A stretch of 64,000 nucleotides of DNA from Arenibacterium halophilum. GTDB lineage: Bacteria > Pseudomonadota > Alphaproteobacteria > Rhodobacterales > Rhodobacteraceae. Position 1 is the stretch's first letter, and each line of letters starts with the position of its first letter. The stretch is from contig NZ_VCPC01000005.1 in assembly GCF_005938225.1 (NCBI RefSeq), forward strand, positions 1 to 64,000, in the 5' to 3' direction. Positions 43,298 through 52,607 of the stretch are shown here, in pieces. The translations under genes and the position numbers were made by a program. The notes under the pieces were generated by a model. That model worked only from the letters and a program-made list of their open reading frames with translations. It had not been told where the DNA came from and made no database searches.

Positions 43298-44784
43298 GCC
43301 GTCAGCACAATGGCGCCCGTGGTGCGCCCGTGCTCCAGATCGTCATGCACCTGCGCCACCTGCTCCAACGGGGTCAGAACCGGATCGGGGATGGTGACAC
43401 GGCCCGCCTCGATGGCGGCAAACAGCCGGTCGGCCTGCATCGTCATCATCGCGCGGTCGGCGATGTAGTGGCCGTAGTTCGGGCGCGACAGCGTCAGCGA
43501 TTTCGAAGACAGCGGCCCGATCTCGCGCGCGCCGATATCACCCGAGGCCTGCCCGAAGGACACCAGATGCCCGCGCGTTGCCAGCGCGGCGATCGAATTG
43601 GCAAAGCTGTCGCGCCCGATGGCGTCGAATACCACGTCGGCGCCGCGCCCGTCGGTCAGGCGCTGCACCGTATCAAGAAACTCTGCCCCGCGCCCGATGG
43701 CAACCGCGCGCGCGCCGTTGGCGCTTGCGACCTGCGCCTTGGCCTCGTCAGAGACTGTGGCGATCACCTCGGCTCCCAGCGCGCCGGCCCATTGCGTCAG
43801 CAGCGTGCCCACCCCTCCGGCAGCCGCATGGACGACCACGTTTTCACCGCGTTGCAGCCGGTGAACATCGTGCAGCAGGAACCCGGCGGTGATCCCTTTC
43901 AGCAGCCCGGCGGCGGCATGGGCACTGTCCAGCCAATCCGGGATGCGCACCACCAGATCGGCCGCCATCGTCCGGGACGAAGCATAGGCCCCCGTGGGCG
44001 CGCAGGCATAGGCCACGCGATCCCCCGGCGACAGATGCGCCACCCCCGCGCCGATGCTGTCGACCACGCCCGCCGCCTCCATCCCCGGCACGCCGGGCGG
44101 TGTGAGCAGATCGAAATACCCGGTGCGGCAATAGATATCGATGAAGTTCACGCCAATATGGCTCTGCGCGATCCGCACTTCTCCGGGGCCGGGATCGGGG
44201 GCAGTAATCTCGCGGATTTCAAGAACCTCGGGCCCGCCATGGGCCGTCATGACTACCGCGCGGGCGCTTTGCCCGGATGCCACGGCCACCGGCATCGGCG
44301 TTGGCGCAGGCATGGGGGCCCGCTGAACCCGGATGCGCGCGGGATCGTCGCGGCGCAGGTGGCGTTCCAACGCGCGCATCCCGGCGCGGTAGATGTCATT
44401 TGCCACCAGCGCGGTCAGTTCCGCCGCGCGGTCGGGCGGCGGGGAAAATTCGCTGCTCCACTCCCAGAATGTTTGGCCGCCGTCGGTCACCGGCAGCAGG
44501 CGGATGGTGGCGACATAGCCATGCAGCGGGAGCGGCGCCTCGATCAGGCAATAGCTCAGTTCCCGCGCGTCGTCGTCCAGGGCTAGCAGCTGTTCGCGCA
44601 GGAACCCGCCATCCGTCAGCGTAAAGGCCCGCACCGCGCCCACCGTGTCGGCAGGCACACCGCCTTCGATCTCGCTGCTGGCAATCGCCGGGTGCCAGGC
44701 GGCATGGCTGTTGAAGTCGCGCAGCCAGTGCCAGACCTCTTCGACCGGCGCGGCGATGATGGCGCTTTCGCGCACGCGGGCCAT
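43294..44784 (-). CDS. SRPBCC domain fused to NADPH:quinone-oxidoreductase-type MDR enzyme
   Basis: 496-residue fusion. Residues 1-155 form a SRPBCC/polyketide-cyclase-like lipid- or ligand-binding domain (MARVRESAIIAAPVEEVWHWLRDF at the start). Residues from about 170 to the end form a zinc-independent quinone oxidoreductase: GVNFIDIYCRTGYFDLLTPPGVPGMEAAGVV, the NADPH loop AAAGGVGTLLTQWAGALGA, and the C-terminal VHDDLEHGRTTGAIVL. A Pro/Ala-rich linker joins them. The SRPBCC part resembles the separate SRPBCC protein encoded directly upstream, as if one copy had been captured by the reductase. The start, two bases after the preceding stop, has a poor ribosome site and probably depends on coupled translation. 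It is the last gene of the long minus-strand operon. Confidence 0.87.
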   Translation of the reverse strand: MARVRESAIIAAPVEEVWHWLRDFNSHAAWHPAIASSEIEGGVPADTVGAVRAFTLTDGGFLREQLLALDDDARELSYCLIEAPLPLHGYVATIRLLPVTDGGQTFWEWSSEFSPPPDRAAELTALVANDIYRAGMRALERHLRRDDPARIRVQRAPMPAPTPMPVAVASGQSARAVVMTAHGGPEVLEIREITAPDPGPGEVRIAQSHIGVNFIDIYCRTGYFDLLTPPGVPGMEAAGVVDSIGAGVAHLSPGDRVAYACAPTGAYASSRTMAADLVVRIPDWLDSAHAAAGLLKGITAGFLLHDVHRLQRGENVVVHAAAGGVGTLLTQWAGALGAEVIATVSDEAKAQVASANGARAVAIGRGAEFLDTVQRLTDGRGADVVFDAIGRDSFANSIAALATRGHLVSFGQASGDIGAREIGPLSSKSLTLSRPNYGHYIADRAMMTMQADRLFAAIEAGRVTIPDPVLTPLEQVAQVHDDLEHGRTTGAIVLTA

Positions 44785-44786
44785 GC

Positions 44787-45227
44787 TCAGCGGCCGCCGA
44801 AACTCGCGCCAAGCGCGCTGAACGCGGCCTGGAACACGCCCTTGCCGATCTGCTCGACCAGCGCCGCCTCGCGATCCGGCGCGCAATCGAAATCGGCCTG
44901 CCACTGGGCAAAGGTCACGTTGCCATCGGTGACGGGAGTCAGAGTCAGCTTTGCCACGTAATTCTCCACCCCCATCGGGCTTTCGAGGATCGCATAGGTG
45001 CAGCTCATGTCGTAGTCCGACAGCGCCAGCAGCTGTTCGCGGATGCGCCCGCCGTCTTTCAGGGTAAAGTTGCGGATGCAGCCCACCTTGTCCGAGGGCT
45101 GGTTCTGCTCGATCCGGCTTTCGGCGACGAAGGGCGTCCAGTCCGGCAAGCCGTTGAAGTCCCGCACCCGCCGCCAGACATTGGCGGCAGGCGCAGGGAT
45201 GACGCTGGACACATATACGCGGGTCAT
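44787..45227 (-). CDS. SRPBCC family protein
   Basis: 146-residue START/Bet v1-like protein (MTRVYVSSVIPAPAANVWRRVRDFNGLPDWTPFV at the start, then CIRNFTLKDGGRIREQLLALSD). The family forms a hydrophobic cavity for lipids or aromatic ligands. The pattern R-x-F-x-L-x-D-G-G-x-x-R-E-Q-L-L-A-L is shared with the N-terminal domain of the downstream fusion, so the two are probably duplicates. AGAGGAAC precedes the ATG. It lies 15 bases behind the flotillin gene. Role unknown; a ligand carrier for the reductase is a reasonable idea. Confidence 0.85.
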   Translation of the reverse strand: MTRVYVSSVIPAPAANVWRRVRDFNGLPDWTPFVAESRIEQNQPSDKVGCIRNFTLKDGGRIREQLLALSDYDMSCTYAILESPMGVENYVAKLTLTPVTDGNVTFAQWQADFDCAPDREAALVEQIGKGVFQAAFSALGASFGGR

Positions 45228-45242
45228 GGCTGTTCCTCTGCC

Positions 45243-47435
45243 CTAGCGGTCACGGTCGTCATCATCGCGCGACGTGTCGTTCGGCTTTTTCCCTTCGGCC
45301 TTGTCGACAAGGTTCGCCATGTCCTTGGCATCGCGCAGCACGTCCGTCATGCGCCCCATCGAGCCGCCCTCGATCCCGATTTCCTTCATCAGGTTGTCGA
45401 TCATCGGGGCCTGCACGCGATAGCGCAGCGCGGAATCGATCACCTCGTCGGTCACGTTCTTGCGCGGGCCGCCGTCGCCGCCGCCCATGCCGTCGACATG
45501 CAAAATCTTGATGCCTTCGATCTTTTCCATCGGGCGGACGCTTTCGCGCACGATGCCTTCCAGCCGCTCCAGCAGCTTTTCGCGGATCCGGGCCTGACGC
45601 GCGTGTTCGGACAGCGCATTTTCGCTTTCGTTCAGCGCGCGGCTGCCTTCGGCATCGACCTTGTAGCGGTCGGCGGCGGCAAGGGCCGCGACCTTTTCCG
45701 CCTCGGCGCGGGCCAGCGCGGTGATCTTCTGCGCCTCTGCCAGGCTTTTCGCCGCGGTCATCTCGGCCTCGGCGCGGGCAGTGACGCGCAGCGCCTCGCG
45801 TGAGACTTCGCGCTCGGTCGCGATGCGCTCGGTCAGGCTGCGCCGCTCGGCCACTTCCTTCTCGCGCGCGGTCAGGGCCTGTTCCTCGGCCTGCACGGCC
45901 TTGGCACGCACGGCAGCTGCGGCGGCCAGAGCCGACGAGCGTTCCTGCGATTTCTGCGCCAGTTCCACGGCCTTCTCGATCTCGGCAATTTCCACGGTCC
46001 GGTCGCGCGAGACCTTGGCGGTGGCCACGTCGCGTTCCAGCAGGATGCGAGCCTCGGCCACGGCACGGTCGGTCGCCAGACGGGCGCGCTCGATCTCCTC
46101 GGACATCGCGATCTCGGCCTCTTCAAAGGCCTGCCGCTTGGCGATCTGCAACGCGTCCAGCCGGCGTTCGCGTTCGATGCGCACCTCGTCCATCGCGCGG
46201 TCCTGCGCGATGCGCTCGGCCTCGGTCTGCTGGTTCTGCACGATCTCGTTGCGCTGTTTCTCGGCCTCGGCGCGGGCCACTTCGACGGCTTTGGCGGCGA
46301 TGGCAATCTGGCGTTCCAGCGTGTGAATTTCCACCGCCTTCTCGCTGGCGATCTCGCGCTCGCGGCGTTCCAGATCGCGCGCAATGCGAACCTTTTCAAG
46401 CTCCAGCTCTAGGTTGATCTGTTCGCGCTCGGTCTGCTCGCGGCTTTTTATCTCGGCCTCGTCGATGGCACGGCGGCGGGCGATTTCGCGGCGCTGGGTT
46501 TCTTCCTCGGATTTGATGCGCTCGTCGGTGATGGCGCGTTCCTGCGCCAGCCGGGCCTTTTCGATGGCCTCGCGCGAGGACAGCTGCGCCTGTTCGCTTT
46601 CCTGTTCGCGCGCGGCCCGTTCACGCACCAGATCGGCACGCTGCGCTGCGCGGCGCACTTCCAGCTCGCGTTCCTGTTCAAGGCGCGCGTATTCCTGATC
46701 GCGCTCGATGTCATAGACCTGTTTCTGCGCAGCGAGGTTCTGGGTGCGGATCTCCACCAGCGTGCGTTGCTCGATCTCGTTGCGGACCTTGCGGCGTGCC
46801 TCGATGGAATCGGTGATCTGGGTCAGGCCCTCGGCATCGAAGGCGTTCGAGGGGTCAAAGAATTCCAGCGCGGTCTGGTCAAGGTCGGAAATCGCCACCG
46901 CGTCCAGTTCCAGCCCGTTGCGCGACAGTGCCTGCGCGGCCAGATCCTTGACCGCATCGGCATATTGCCCGCGTTCCTCGTGCATTTCCTCCAGCGTCAT
47001 GCGCGCGGCAACCGTGCGCATGGCCGAGGCGAATTTGCCTTCCAGAAGCGACACCAGACCGTCGTCCTGCATGGTGCGGCTGCCCAGTGTCTGCGCCGCC
47101 GCCGCCACCGCCTCGCGCGAGGATCCGACCTGCACGAAGAATTCGGCGGTGATGTCCACGCGCATCCGGTTGCGGGTGATCAGCGCCTGACCGTCGCGGC
47201 GCGGCACCTCGATCCGGATCACATTCATGTTCACCGGGGTGATTTCATGCAGCACCGGGATGACGAAGGCACCGCCGTTCACCACCACCTTTTCGCCCGC
47301 GAACCCGGTCCGCACAAAGGCGATTTCCTTGGTCGAGCGCCGGTAGAGCCAGCGCAGAATGTAAACGGCCACCACGATTGCGATGATGATGACAACCAGC
47401 CAAATCAACAGCTGGCCAAAGGTTTCGCCTGACAT
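45243..47435 (-). CDS. Flotillin-like SPFH/Band 7 membrane scaffold protein, extended coiled coil
   Basis: 730-residue protein. One N-terminal membrane segment (about residues 9-27) is followed by the SPFH domain (about 30-210: FVRTGFAGEKVVVNGGAFVIPVLHEITPVNMNVIRIEV and RNRMRVDITAEFFVQV). A very long charged coiled coil of about 400 residues, rich in Ala, Glu and Arg, comes next, and then a C-terminal tail with GIKILHVDGMGG. Flotillins organise membrane microdomains. Common bacterial flotillins have about 500-550 residues; most of the excess here is in the coiled coil, which shows repeated R-x-x-A-x-E-x-A-type units. GGGAGGA lies before the ATG. It sits inside a transport/catabolic operon, between a TIM-barrel protein and a SRPBCC protein. 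Confidence 0.9.
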   Translation of the reverse strand: MSGETFGQLLIWLVVIIIAIVVAVYILRWLYRRSTKEIAFVRTGFAGEKVVVNGGAFVIPVLHEITPVNMNVIRIEVPRRDGQALITRNRMRVDITAEFFVQVGSSREAVAAAAQTLGSRTMQDDGLVSLLEGKFASAMRTVAARMTLEEMHEERGQYADAVKDLAAQALSRNGLELDAVAISDLDQTALEFFDPSNAFDAEGLTQITDSIEARRKVRNEIEQRTLVEIRTQNLAAQKQVYDIERDQEYARLEQERELEVRRAAQRADLVRERAAREQESEQAQLSSREAIEKARLAQERAITDERIKSEEETQRREIARRRAIDEAEIKSREQTEREQINLELELEKVRIARDLERREREIASEKAVEIHTLERQIAIAAKAVEVARAEAEKQRNEIVQNQQTEAERIAQDRAMDEVRIERERRLDALQIAKRQAFEEAEIAMSEEIERARLATDRAVAEARILLERDVATAKVSRDRTVEIAEIEKAVELAQKSQERSSALAAAAAVRAKAVQAEEQALTAREKEVAERRSLTERIATEREVSREALRVTARAEAEMTAAKSLAEAQKITALARAEAEKVAALAAADRYKVDAEGSRALNESENALSEHARQARIREKLLERLEGIVRESVRPMEKIEGIKILHVDGMGGGDGGPRKNVTDEVIDSALRYRVQAPMIDNLMKEIGIEGGSMGRMTDVLRDAKDMANLVDKAEGKKPNDTSRDDDDRDR

Positions 47436-47466
47436 CTGTGTCCTCCCCTCGTGCAGTGCGCCGGGC

Positions 47467-48306
47467 CTAGCGGCCCTGGAACGTCACCGCCTTGAATTTC
47501 CGTGTCTGTTCCGTCAGCGCGATTTCCGTCGGCAGCCGCTCCATCGAGGAGGCGCCATAGAATCCGTGACAATTTTCGGTGTTGTTCAGAACAAAGGCCG
47601 CATCCTCGGGCGAGGCGACCGGGCCGCCGTGCACCAGAACGATGGCGTCCTTGTTGACCTTCAGCGCCGCCTCGGACCACGCATCGACAAGTGCGGGACA
47701 ATCTTCGAGCTTCAGCGCGGTTTCCGCGCCGATGGATCCGCCGGTGGTTAGCCCAAGGTGGCACACCACGATATCGGCGCCCGCCTTCGTCATCTCGGCC
47801 GCCTCATCGGCGTTGAACACGTAAGGCGTGGTCAACAGATCAATGTCCCGCGCTTTGCGCACAAGGTCGATTTCCTGTCCGTAGGACATGCCGGTTTCTT
47901 CCAGGTTGGCGCGGAAGGTGCCGTCGATCAGGCCGACGGTCGGAAAATTCTGGATGCCGGCAAAGCCCATGTCCTTCAGCTGGCGCAGGAATGGGTCGAA
48001 CAGGCAGAACGGATCGGTGCCGTTGACGCCTGCCAGAACCGGCGTGTGTTTGACCACGGGCAGAATTTCGCGCGCCATTTCGACGACGATCTCATTCGCG
48101 TTGCCATAGGCCAGCAGCCCGGACAGCGAGCCGCGCCCGGCCATGCGATAGCGGCCCGAATTGTAGATCACGATCAGGTCGATGCCGCCGTCTTCTTCAC
48201 ATTTCGCCGACAGGCCGGTGCCCGCACCGCCGCCTACGATGGGGATGCGGTCGCGTTTCATCTGCTGGAATTTTTCGACCAGTTTCGCCCGTTCGAATGC
48301 TGGCAT
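47467..48306 (-). CDS. TIM-barrel protein of the phosphoenolpyruvate hydrolase family (PF09370 type)
   Basis: 279-residue TIM-barrel protein with the family start [45 protein letters not shown]. Further blocks are [42 protein letters not shown] and [11 protein letters not shown]. This family is paired with UPF0261 proteins in many genomes, and in plants the two are fused as in tomato Tm-1. Here the UPF0261 part is directly upstream, fused to an ABC ATPase, and its stop overlaps this start by one base. The true reaction is unknown; despite the family name, PEP hydrolysis is not established for this branch. Confidence 0.87.
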   Translation of the reverse strand: MPAFERAKLVEKFQQMKRDRIPIVGGGAGTGLSAKCEEDGGIDLIVIYNSGRYRMAGRGSLSGLLAYGNANEIVVEMAREILPVVKHTPVLAGVNGTDPFCLFDPFLRQLKDMGFAGIQNFPTVGLIDGTFRANLEETGMSYGQEIDLVRKARDIDLLTTPYVFNADEAAEMTKAGADIVVCHLGLTTGGSIGAETALKLEDCPALVDAWSEAALKVNKDAIVLVHGGPVASPEDAAFVLNNTENCHGFYGASSMERLPTEIALTEQTRKFKAVTFQGR

Positions 48307-50531
48307 CAGGCTGTCCTCCTTGCGCGTCCGGCGATGGCGGTGAAGGCGCTGACCAGCGCCTCCGAAAAGGCCGGGTCGTTGATGTTTGCGTTGACCCGCA
48401 CGATCTGGCGCCGCGCGGTCCGGGTCACCGTGCCCTCGATCGCCTCAAAAAGCGCGGCATTGGCGGCGGGGTCGTGGAATTGCGCGCCGGGCCGGTCAAG
48501 CATCGAGACGCCGCCTTCCGGGATCAGGAAGCGTACCGGCCCCTCCATCCGGTTGATGCGCTGGCCGATCCATTCGCCGATCTCGCGGCACTCACTCGCC
48601 GTCGTGCGCATCAGCGTGACCGAGGGGTTGTGGAAGACGAAATTACGCCCCTCGAACCGGTCGGGTACGCTGTCGCGCGCGCCAAAGTTCACCATGTCAA
48701 GCGCGCCGCAGGATCCGACCCAGGGCAGCCCCGTGTCGATGGCCGCGCCAAAGCGGTCGCGGTCGCAGGGGAAGACCCCGCCGACGATCATGTCGGCCAC
48801 TTCTGTGGTGGTGATGTCAAGAAAACCGGCCAGCAGGCCCGAGTGCCCCAGCGTTTCCATCGCCATCCCGCCGGTGCCCGTGGCGTGGAACACGAGGCAG
48901 TCGTAATCCGTCTCCATCACCTTCTGCACCGCCTGGACGCAGGGGGTGGTGACGCCGAACATCGTCAGCCCAAGCGCGGGACGCGCGCGGGCGCGGCTGG
49001 CGGCCATTTCGGCCCCTGTGGGCATCGCGGCGACCATGCCCGCAATCGCGTGGGCACCGTTGGCCAGCACCCGTTCGGAAATCACGTTCAGCCCCTGCAC
49101 ATCGGTGACCGAGTGGAACATGTTGATGTCGGACGCGCCGACATAGGCCCGCGTATCGCCCGAGGCGACGGTGGAGATCATCACCTTCGGAATGCCGATG
49201 GGCAGCGCCCGCATCCCCGCTGTTGCGATCGAGGTGCCCCCGGATCCGCCCGCCGAGATCACCCCGCCGATGCCGCGCTGTTCGGCCATGAAGCGGGCAA
49301 ACGCCTGCCCTATCGCCTGAACCGACCGCCCCCGGTCGCCCGAGAACACCGCCGATCCGCCCTGCGGGTGATAGCCTGCGACCTGTGTTGCCGTCACATC
49401 CGCGCGCGAAGGTTTCTGCGAGGTTGACAGATCGACCGTGCGCAGCGGCAGCCCCAGCTTGCGGATGCAGTCGGCCAGATACCGCAACTCGGCCGATTTG
49501 GTGTCGAAGGTGCCCGCCACATACACGGTGCGCCCGACCCGTTCGGCAAAGGGGATGCGGAACATGTCGCGCCCCGGTGCCTCGGGCTCTGGTTTGGCCT
49601 GTGCCGTCATGTCCCGGTGCAGCGCGCTGGCCGGAAGGTTCCAGCGGTTGGGCAGCTGCGACACGGTCTGGATACTGCCAGAGGGGCCGGATGCCTCTCC
49701 TGCCCCGCGCGACACCACAAACACCTTCGACAGGTCGCGCGCGGCCTGCTGCGCCTGATCGGGGGTGGGCATGTCGGGGGCGGCGTCATCCTCGGCGTGG
49801 CGGCCCACACCCAGCAGGCGCTGTTGCAGATCGCGATCGGCGGCCAGAACCGAGGCATCGAGCGTGCGGTTGATCTGTCCGTTCACCATGATCGCAACGG
49901 TATCGGAGACGGATGTCGCCACGCCGATGTTCTGCTCGATCACAAGGATCGCCATGTCGCCGTCGCGGCCCAGTTGCAGCAGCATTTCGGCCACCTGATC
50001 GACGATCACGGGGGCCAGCCCTTCGGTCGGTTCGTCCATCACCAGAAGGCGTGGGTTGGCCAGCAGGGCGCGCGAAATGGCCAGCATCTGCTGTTCGCCG
50101 CCCGACAGCTGCGAGCCGCCGTTGCTGCGGCGCTCATGCAGGCGCGGGAAGGTCTGATAGACGCGGTCCAGCGTCCAGGCGGCATCGGTGCCTCCGGTGG
50201 CCGCAAGGCGCAGGTGTTCGTCGACGCTGAGGCTGGGCCAGACCCGCCGCCCCTGCGGGACATAGGCGACACCCACGTTATGGATCTGGTGCGGCTCCAG
50301 CCGCGATAACTCGCGCCCGAACAGGCGGATCGAGCCCGAACGGACCTCTTTCAACCCCGTGATCGCGTTGCACAGCGTCGTCTTGCCCATGCCGTTGCGA
50401 CCTACCACGCTCATCACGCCCTTGGGCAGGGTCAGCGACACGCCCTGCACCACATGCGCCTCGCCGTAATAGATGTGCAGGTTCTCGATGGTCAGCGCGG
50501 CGCGGGGCGCGGAATGATCTGCCTTAGCCAT
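48306..50531 (-). CDS. Fusion of branched-chain-type ABC ATPase (LivF) with UPF0261/Tm-1-like domain
   Basis: 741-residue two-part protein. Residues 12-245 are a LivF-like ATPase: Walker A GRNGMGKT (44-51), signature LSGGEQQ (142-148), Walker B LLVMDEP (162-168) and the switch region [10 protein letters not shown] linker of about 80 residues follows. From about 335 the UPF0261 domain begins ([15 protein letters not shown]), with [27 protein letters not shown] and a C-terminal block [13 protein letters not shown]. The start ATG 50531 overlaps the LivG stop by eight bases. The fusion ties an importer's ATPase to a Tm-1-type ATP-binding domain, which could sense or process the imported compound at the membrane. 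The UPF0261 reaction is unknown. Confidence 0.9.
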   Translation of the reverse strand: MAKADHSAPRAALTIENLHIYYGEAHVVQGVSLTLPKGVMSVVGRNGMGKTTLCNAITGLKEVRSGSIRLFGRELSRLEPHQIHNVGVAYVPQGRRVWPSLSVDEHLRLAATGGTDAAWTLDRVYQTFPRLHERRSNGGSQLSGGEQQMLAISRALLANPRLLVMDEPTEGLAPVIVDQVAEMLLQLGRDGDMAILVIEQNIGVATSVSDTVAIMVNGQINRTLDASVLAADRDLQQRLLGVGRHAEDDAAPDMPTPDQAQQAARDLSKVFVVSRGAGEASGPSGSIQTVSQLPNRWNLPASALHRDMTAQAKPEPEAPGRDMFRIPFAERVGRTVYVAGTFDTKSAELRYLADCIRKLGLPLRTVDLSTSQKPSRADVTATQVAGYHPQGGSAVFSGDRGRSVQAIGQAFARFMAEQRGIGGVISAGGSGGTSIATAGMRALPIGIPKVMISTVASGDTRAYVGASDINMFHSVTDVQGLNVISERVLANGAHAIAGMVAAMPTGAEMAASRARARPALGLTMFGVTTPCVQAVQKVMETDYDCLVFHATGTGGMAMETLGHSGLLAGFLDITTTEVADMIVGGVFPCDRDRFGAAIDTGLPWVGSCGALDMVNFGARDSVPDRFEGRNFVFHNPSVTLMRTTASECREIGEWIGQRINRMEGPVRFLIPEGGVSMLDRPGAQFHDPAANAALFEAIEGTVTRTARRQIVRVNANINDPAFSEALVSAFTAIAGRARRTA

Positions 50532-51309
50532 GACCGCCCCCAAGATAGATTTCCTGCACGCGCGGATCCTGTTCGATCTCTTCCGGGGTGCCTTCGGTGA
50601 ACAGCGTGCCGTTGTGCATCATCGAAACGTATTCGGACACGCGCAGCGCCACATCCAGATCGTGTTCGATGATGATGTAGCCGATGTGCCTGGGCAGCGC
50701 GTTCAGGATGGCAATCAGGTCGCGCCGCTCGGTCGGCGACAGCCCGGCGGCAGGTTCGTCGAACAGGATGAACCGCGGCGCGCCCGCCAGAGACAGCGCG
50801 ATTTCCAACTGGCGCTGCTGCCCGTGTGACAGCGTACCCACCACCACGTCACGGTCGCCGTCCAGATGCACCGCGTGGATGATGGAATCTGCCTGCGCCA
50901 TCGCGCTGTCAGTGTCACGCGGGCGCAGCAGCGAAAACCGCCGACGCGACACACCACGACAGGCAAGGAACACGGAATCGCGCACCGTGAGGTTCTTGAA
51001 CAGCTGCGAAATCTGGTAGGTCCGGCGCAGCCCGCGCCGGATCCGTTCATGTGCGGCCAGGGTCGTGATGTCCTCTCCGAAAAACCGGATTTGGCCGCTG
51101 GTCGGGTTGAAATCCCCGGTGATCGTGTTGAACAGCGTGGTCTTGCCCGCGCCGTTCGATCCAAGGACCGCGCGCCGTTCGCCGGGCGCGATCCTCATGG
51201 TTATGCCGGACAGGGCCGTCAGGGCCCCGAACGTGCGGCCCACACCGTCCAGTTCCAGCGCATTTGCGCCGGTGCCCTGTAAACGCGATGCCGCGACAGT
51301 CGTTGCCAT
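50524..51309 (-). CDS. Branched-chain amino acid-type ABC transporter ATP-binding protein (LivG-like)
   Basis: 261-residue ATPase of a HAAT-type importer. Walker A is GSNGAGKTT, the Q-loop region is RTYQISQLFKNLTV, the signature is LSHGQQRQLE, Walker B is FILFDEPAAGLSP, and the His switch lies in IIEHDLDVA. The signature motif is LSHGQ in place of LSGGQ, which is common in LivG proteins. The ATG at 51309 has AGGGA upstream; the longer frame to 51372 overlaps the spacer and is not used. It pairs with the LivF-UPF0261 fusion. Confidence 0.92.
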   Translation of the reverse strand: MATTVAASRLQGTGANALELDGVGRTFGALTALSGITMRIAPGERRAVLGSNGAGKTTLFNTITGDFNPTSGQIRFFGEDITTLAAHERIRRGLRRTYQISQLFKNLTVRDSVFLACRGVSRRRFSLLRPRDTDSAMAQADSIIHAVHLDGDRDVVVGTLSHGQQRQLEIALSLAGAPRFILFDEPAAGLSPTERRDLIAILNALPRHIGYIIIEHDLDVALRVSEYVSMMHNGTLFTEGTPEEIEQDPRVQEIYLGGGHG

Positions 51310-51337
51310 GATCGGTCCCTGTCCAGAGGTTGCGCGG

Positions 51338-52585
51338 TTACGGGCAGCTTGGGTTTTCGCGGCTGACCGCACCCAAGGCCATGAACTCGTCGGCCTTGAT
51401 GCCCAGCGTCTGGTTTACCTGCGGCGTCACCTGGATCATCTTGTTCACCAGCGTGCCGTCGTCGGCTTCGGTCACCTCGGTCAGGTACATGTCGGCCACC
51501 GCGTTGCGGTTGTCGTCAAGCGACACCTTGCCCGTGGGCGTGTCGAATTCCAGACCGGCCAGCGCCGCGCGGAATTTCGCGCCATCGTCCGACAGATCGC
51601 CGCCCACTTCTTCCAGCGCGAGGATCGCCGCCTTCATGTTGATGTAATAGGCGTGCGCAAACAGCGAGGGCGACGGGAACGCGCCATCCTGCTTCTTGTA
51701 CTCGGCGGTAAAGGTCTTCCACGCCTCGGCATCGTTGGTGTCGGCGGTCGGGCCTGCGGCCGGGGTGCCGATCAGAACGTCACGCATCCGGCCCTTGGCC
51801 GTCAGCACGGTCTGGTCCACGGTGATCGAGCCGCCGATCAGGGGCGCCTGCCCGCCCGCATCGCTGTATTGCGACAGGAAGTTCACCGCGTCCGCGCCGC
51901 CGAGCGCGACATAGATCGCATCGACATCGTCCGGAATCGCGGCGATGACCGACGAATAATCCTTGTTGCCGATCGGCACCCAGGATTTCGACGGAACCGT
52001 GCCGCCCGCCTTGCAGAATTCGGCCATGAAGCCAAAGACCTGCGTGTAGGGGAAGGAATAATCCTCGGCCACGGTGGCGACGGTGCGATAGCCTTTTTCG
52101 TTATAGACGTAATCTCCAAGCCCGGCCATCCATTGGGCACCATCTGTCGAGAAGCGGAAGAAGTTGTCGGCCGGTTCGCGCAGCGTGGTGTCCTGCGCGG
52201 CCGAGCTGCCGTTCAGGAAGGTCACGTCAGGGTGCGTTTTGGCGTAATCCTTCACGGCGATGCCTTCGTCACCCGAAAGCGGCCCGACAAGGATTTTCAC
52301 ACCGTCCTGTTCGACCAGCTTGCGCGCCGCGCGCACCGCGCTGTCGGGCGAAGCATCGGACGAACCCTTGACGATTTCGATCTGCTTGCCCGCGACGGTG
52401 CCGCCGAATTCCTCCAGCGCGGTCATCGCGCCGCGTTCGGCATCTTCGCCCAGCACGGTGAACGCGCCTTCGAAGGTGGCCAGCAGGCCGATCTTGATCG
52501 AATCCGATTGCGCCAGAACAAGCGAGGGCGCGGTCAGCCCGGTTGCCATGGTCAGCGCCAGTAAAGTCCTTCTTGCAATAGTCAT
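51338..52585 (-). CDS. Branched-chain amino acid-type ABC transporter substrate-binding protein
   Basis: 415-residue periplasmic protein with a signal peptide ending LVLAQ (about residue 25). The mature part starts DSIKIGLLATFEGAFTVLGEDAERGAMTALEEFGG, the type I periplasmic binding fold of LivJ-like proteins, with VGPLSGDEGIAVKDYAKTHPDV and AYYINMKAAILALEEVGGD further on. HAAT systems carry amino acids but also urea, amides and aromatic acids, and the surrounding hydrolases argue for a non-amino-acid ligand here. ATG 52585 has GGGAGGA. Its place between the permease and ATPase genes is common in such operons. Confidence 0.92.
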   Translation of the reverse strand: MTIARRTLLALTMATGLTAPSLVLAQSDSIKIGLLATFEGAFTVLGEDAERGAMTALEEFGGTVAGKQIEIVKGSSDASPDSAVRAARKLVEQDGVKILVGPLSGDEGIAVKDYAKTHPDVTFLNGSSAAQDTTLREPADNFFRFSTDGAQWMAGLGDYVYNEKGYRTVATVAEDYSFPYTQVFGFMAEFCKAGGTVPSKSWVPIGNKDYSSVIAAIPDDVDAIYVALGGADAVNFLSQYSDAGGQAPLIGGSITVDQTVLTAKGRMRDVLIGTPAAGPTADTNDAEAWKTFTAEYKKQDGAFPSPSLFAHAYYINMKAAILALEEVGGDLSDDGAKFRAALAGLEFDTPTGKVSLDDNRNAVADMYLTEVTEADDGTLVNKMIQVTPQVNQTLGIKADEFMALGAVSRENPSCP

Positions 52586-52607
52586 GTCTTCCTCCCTGGG
52601 TTTCACC

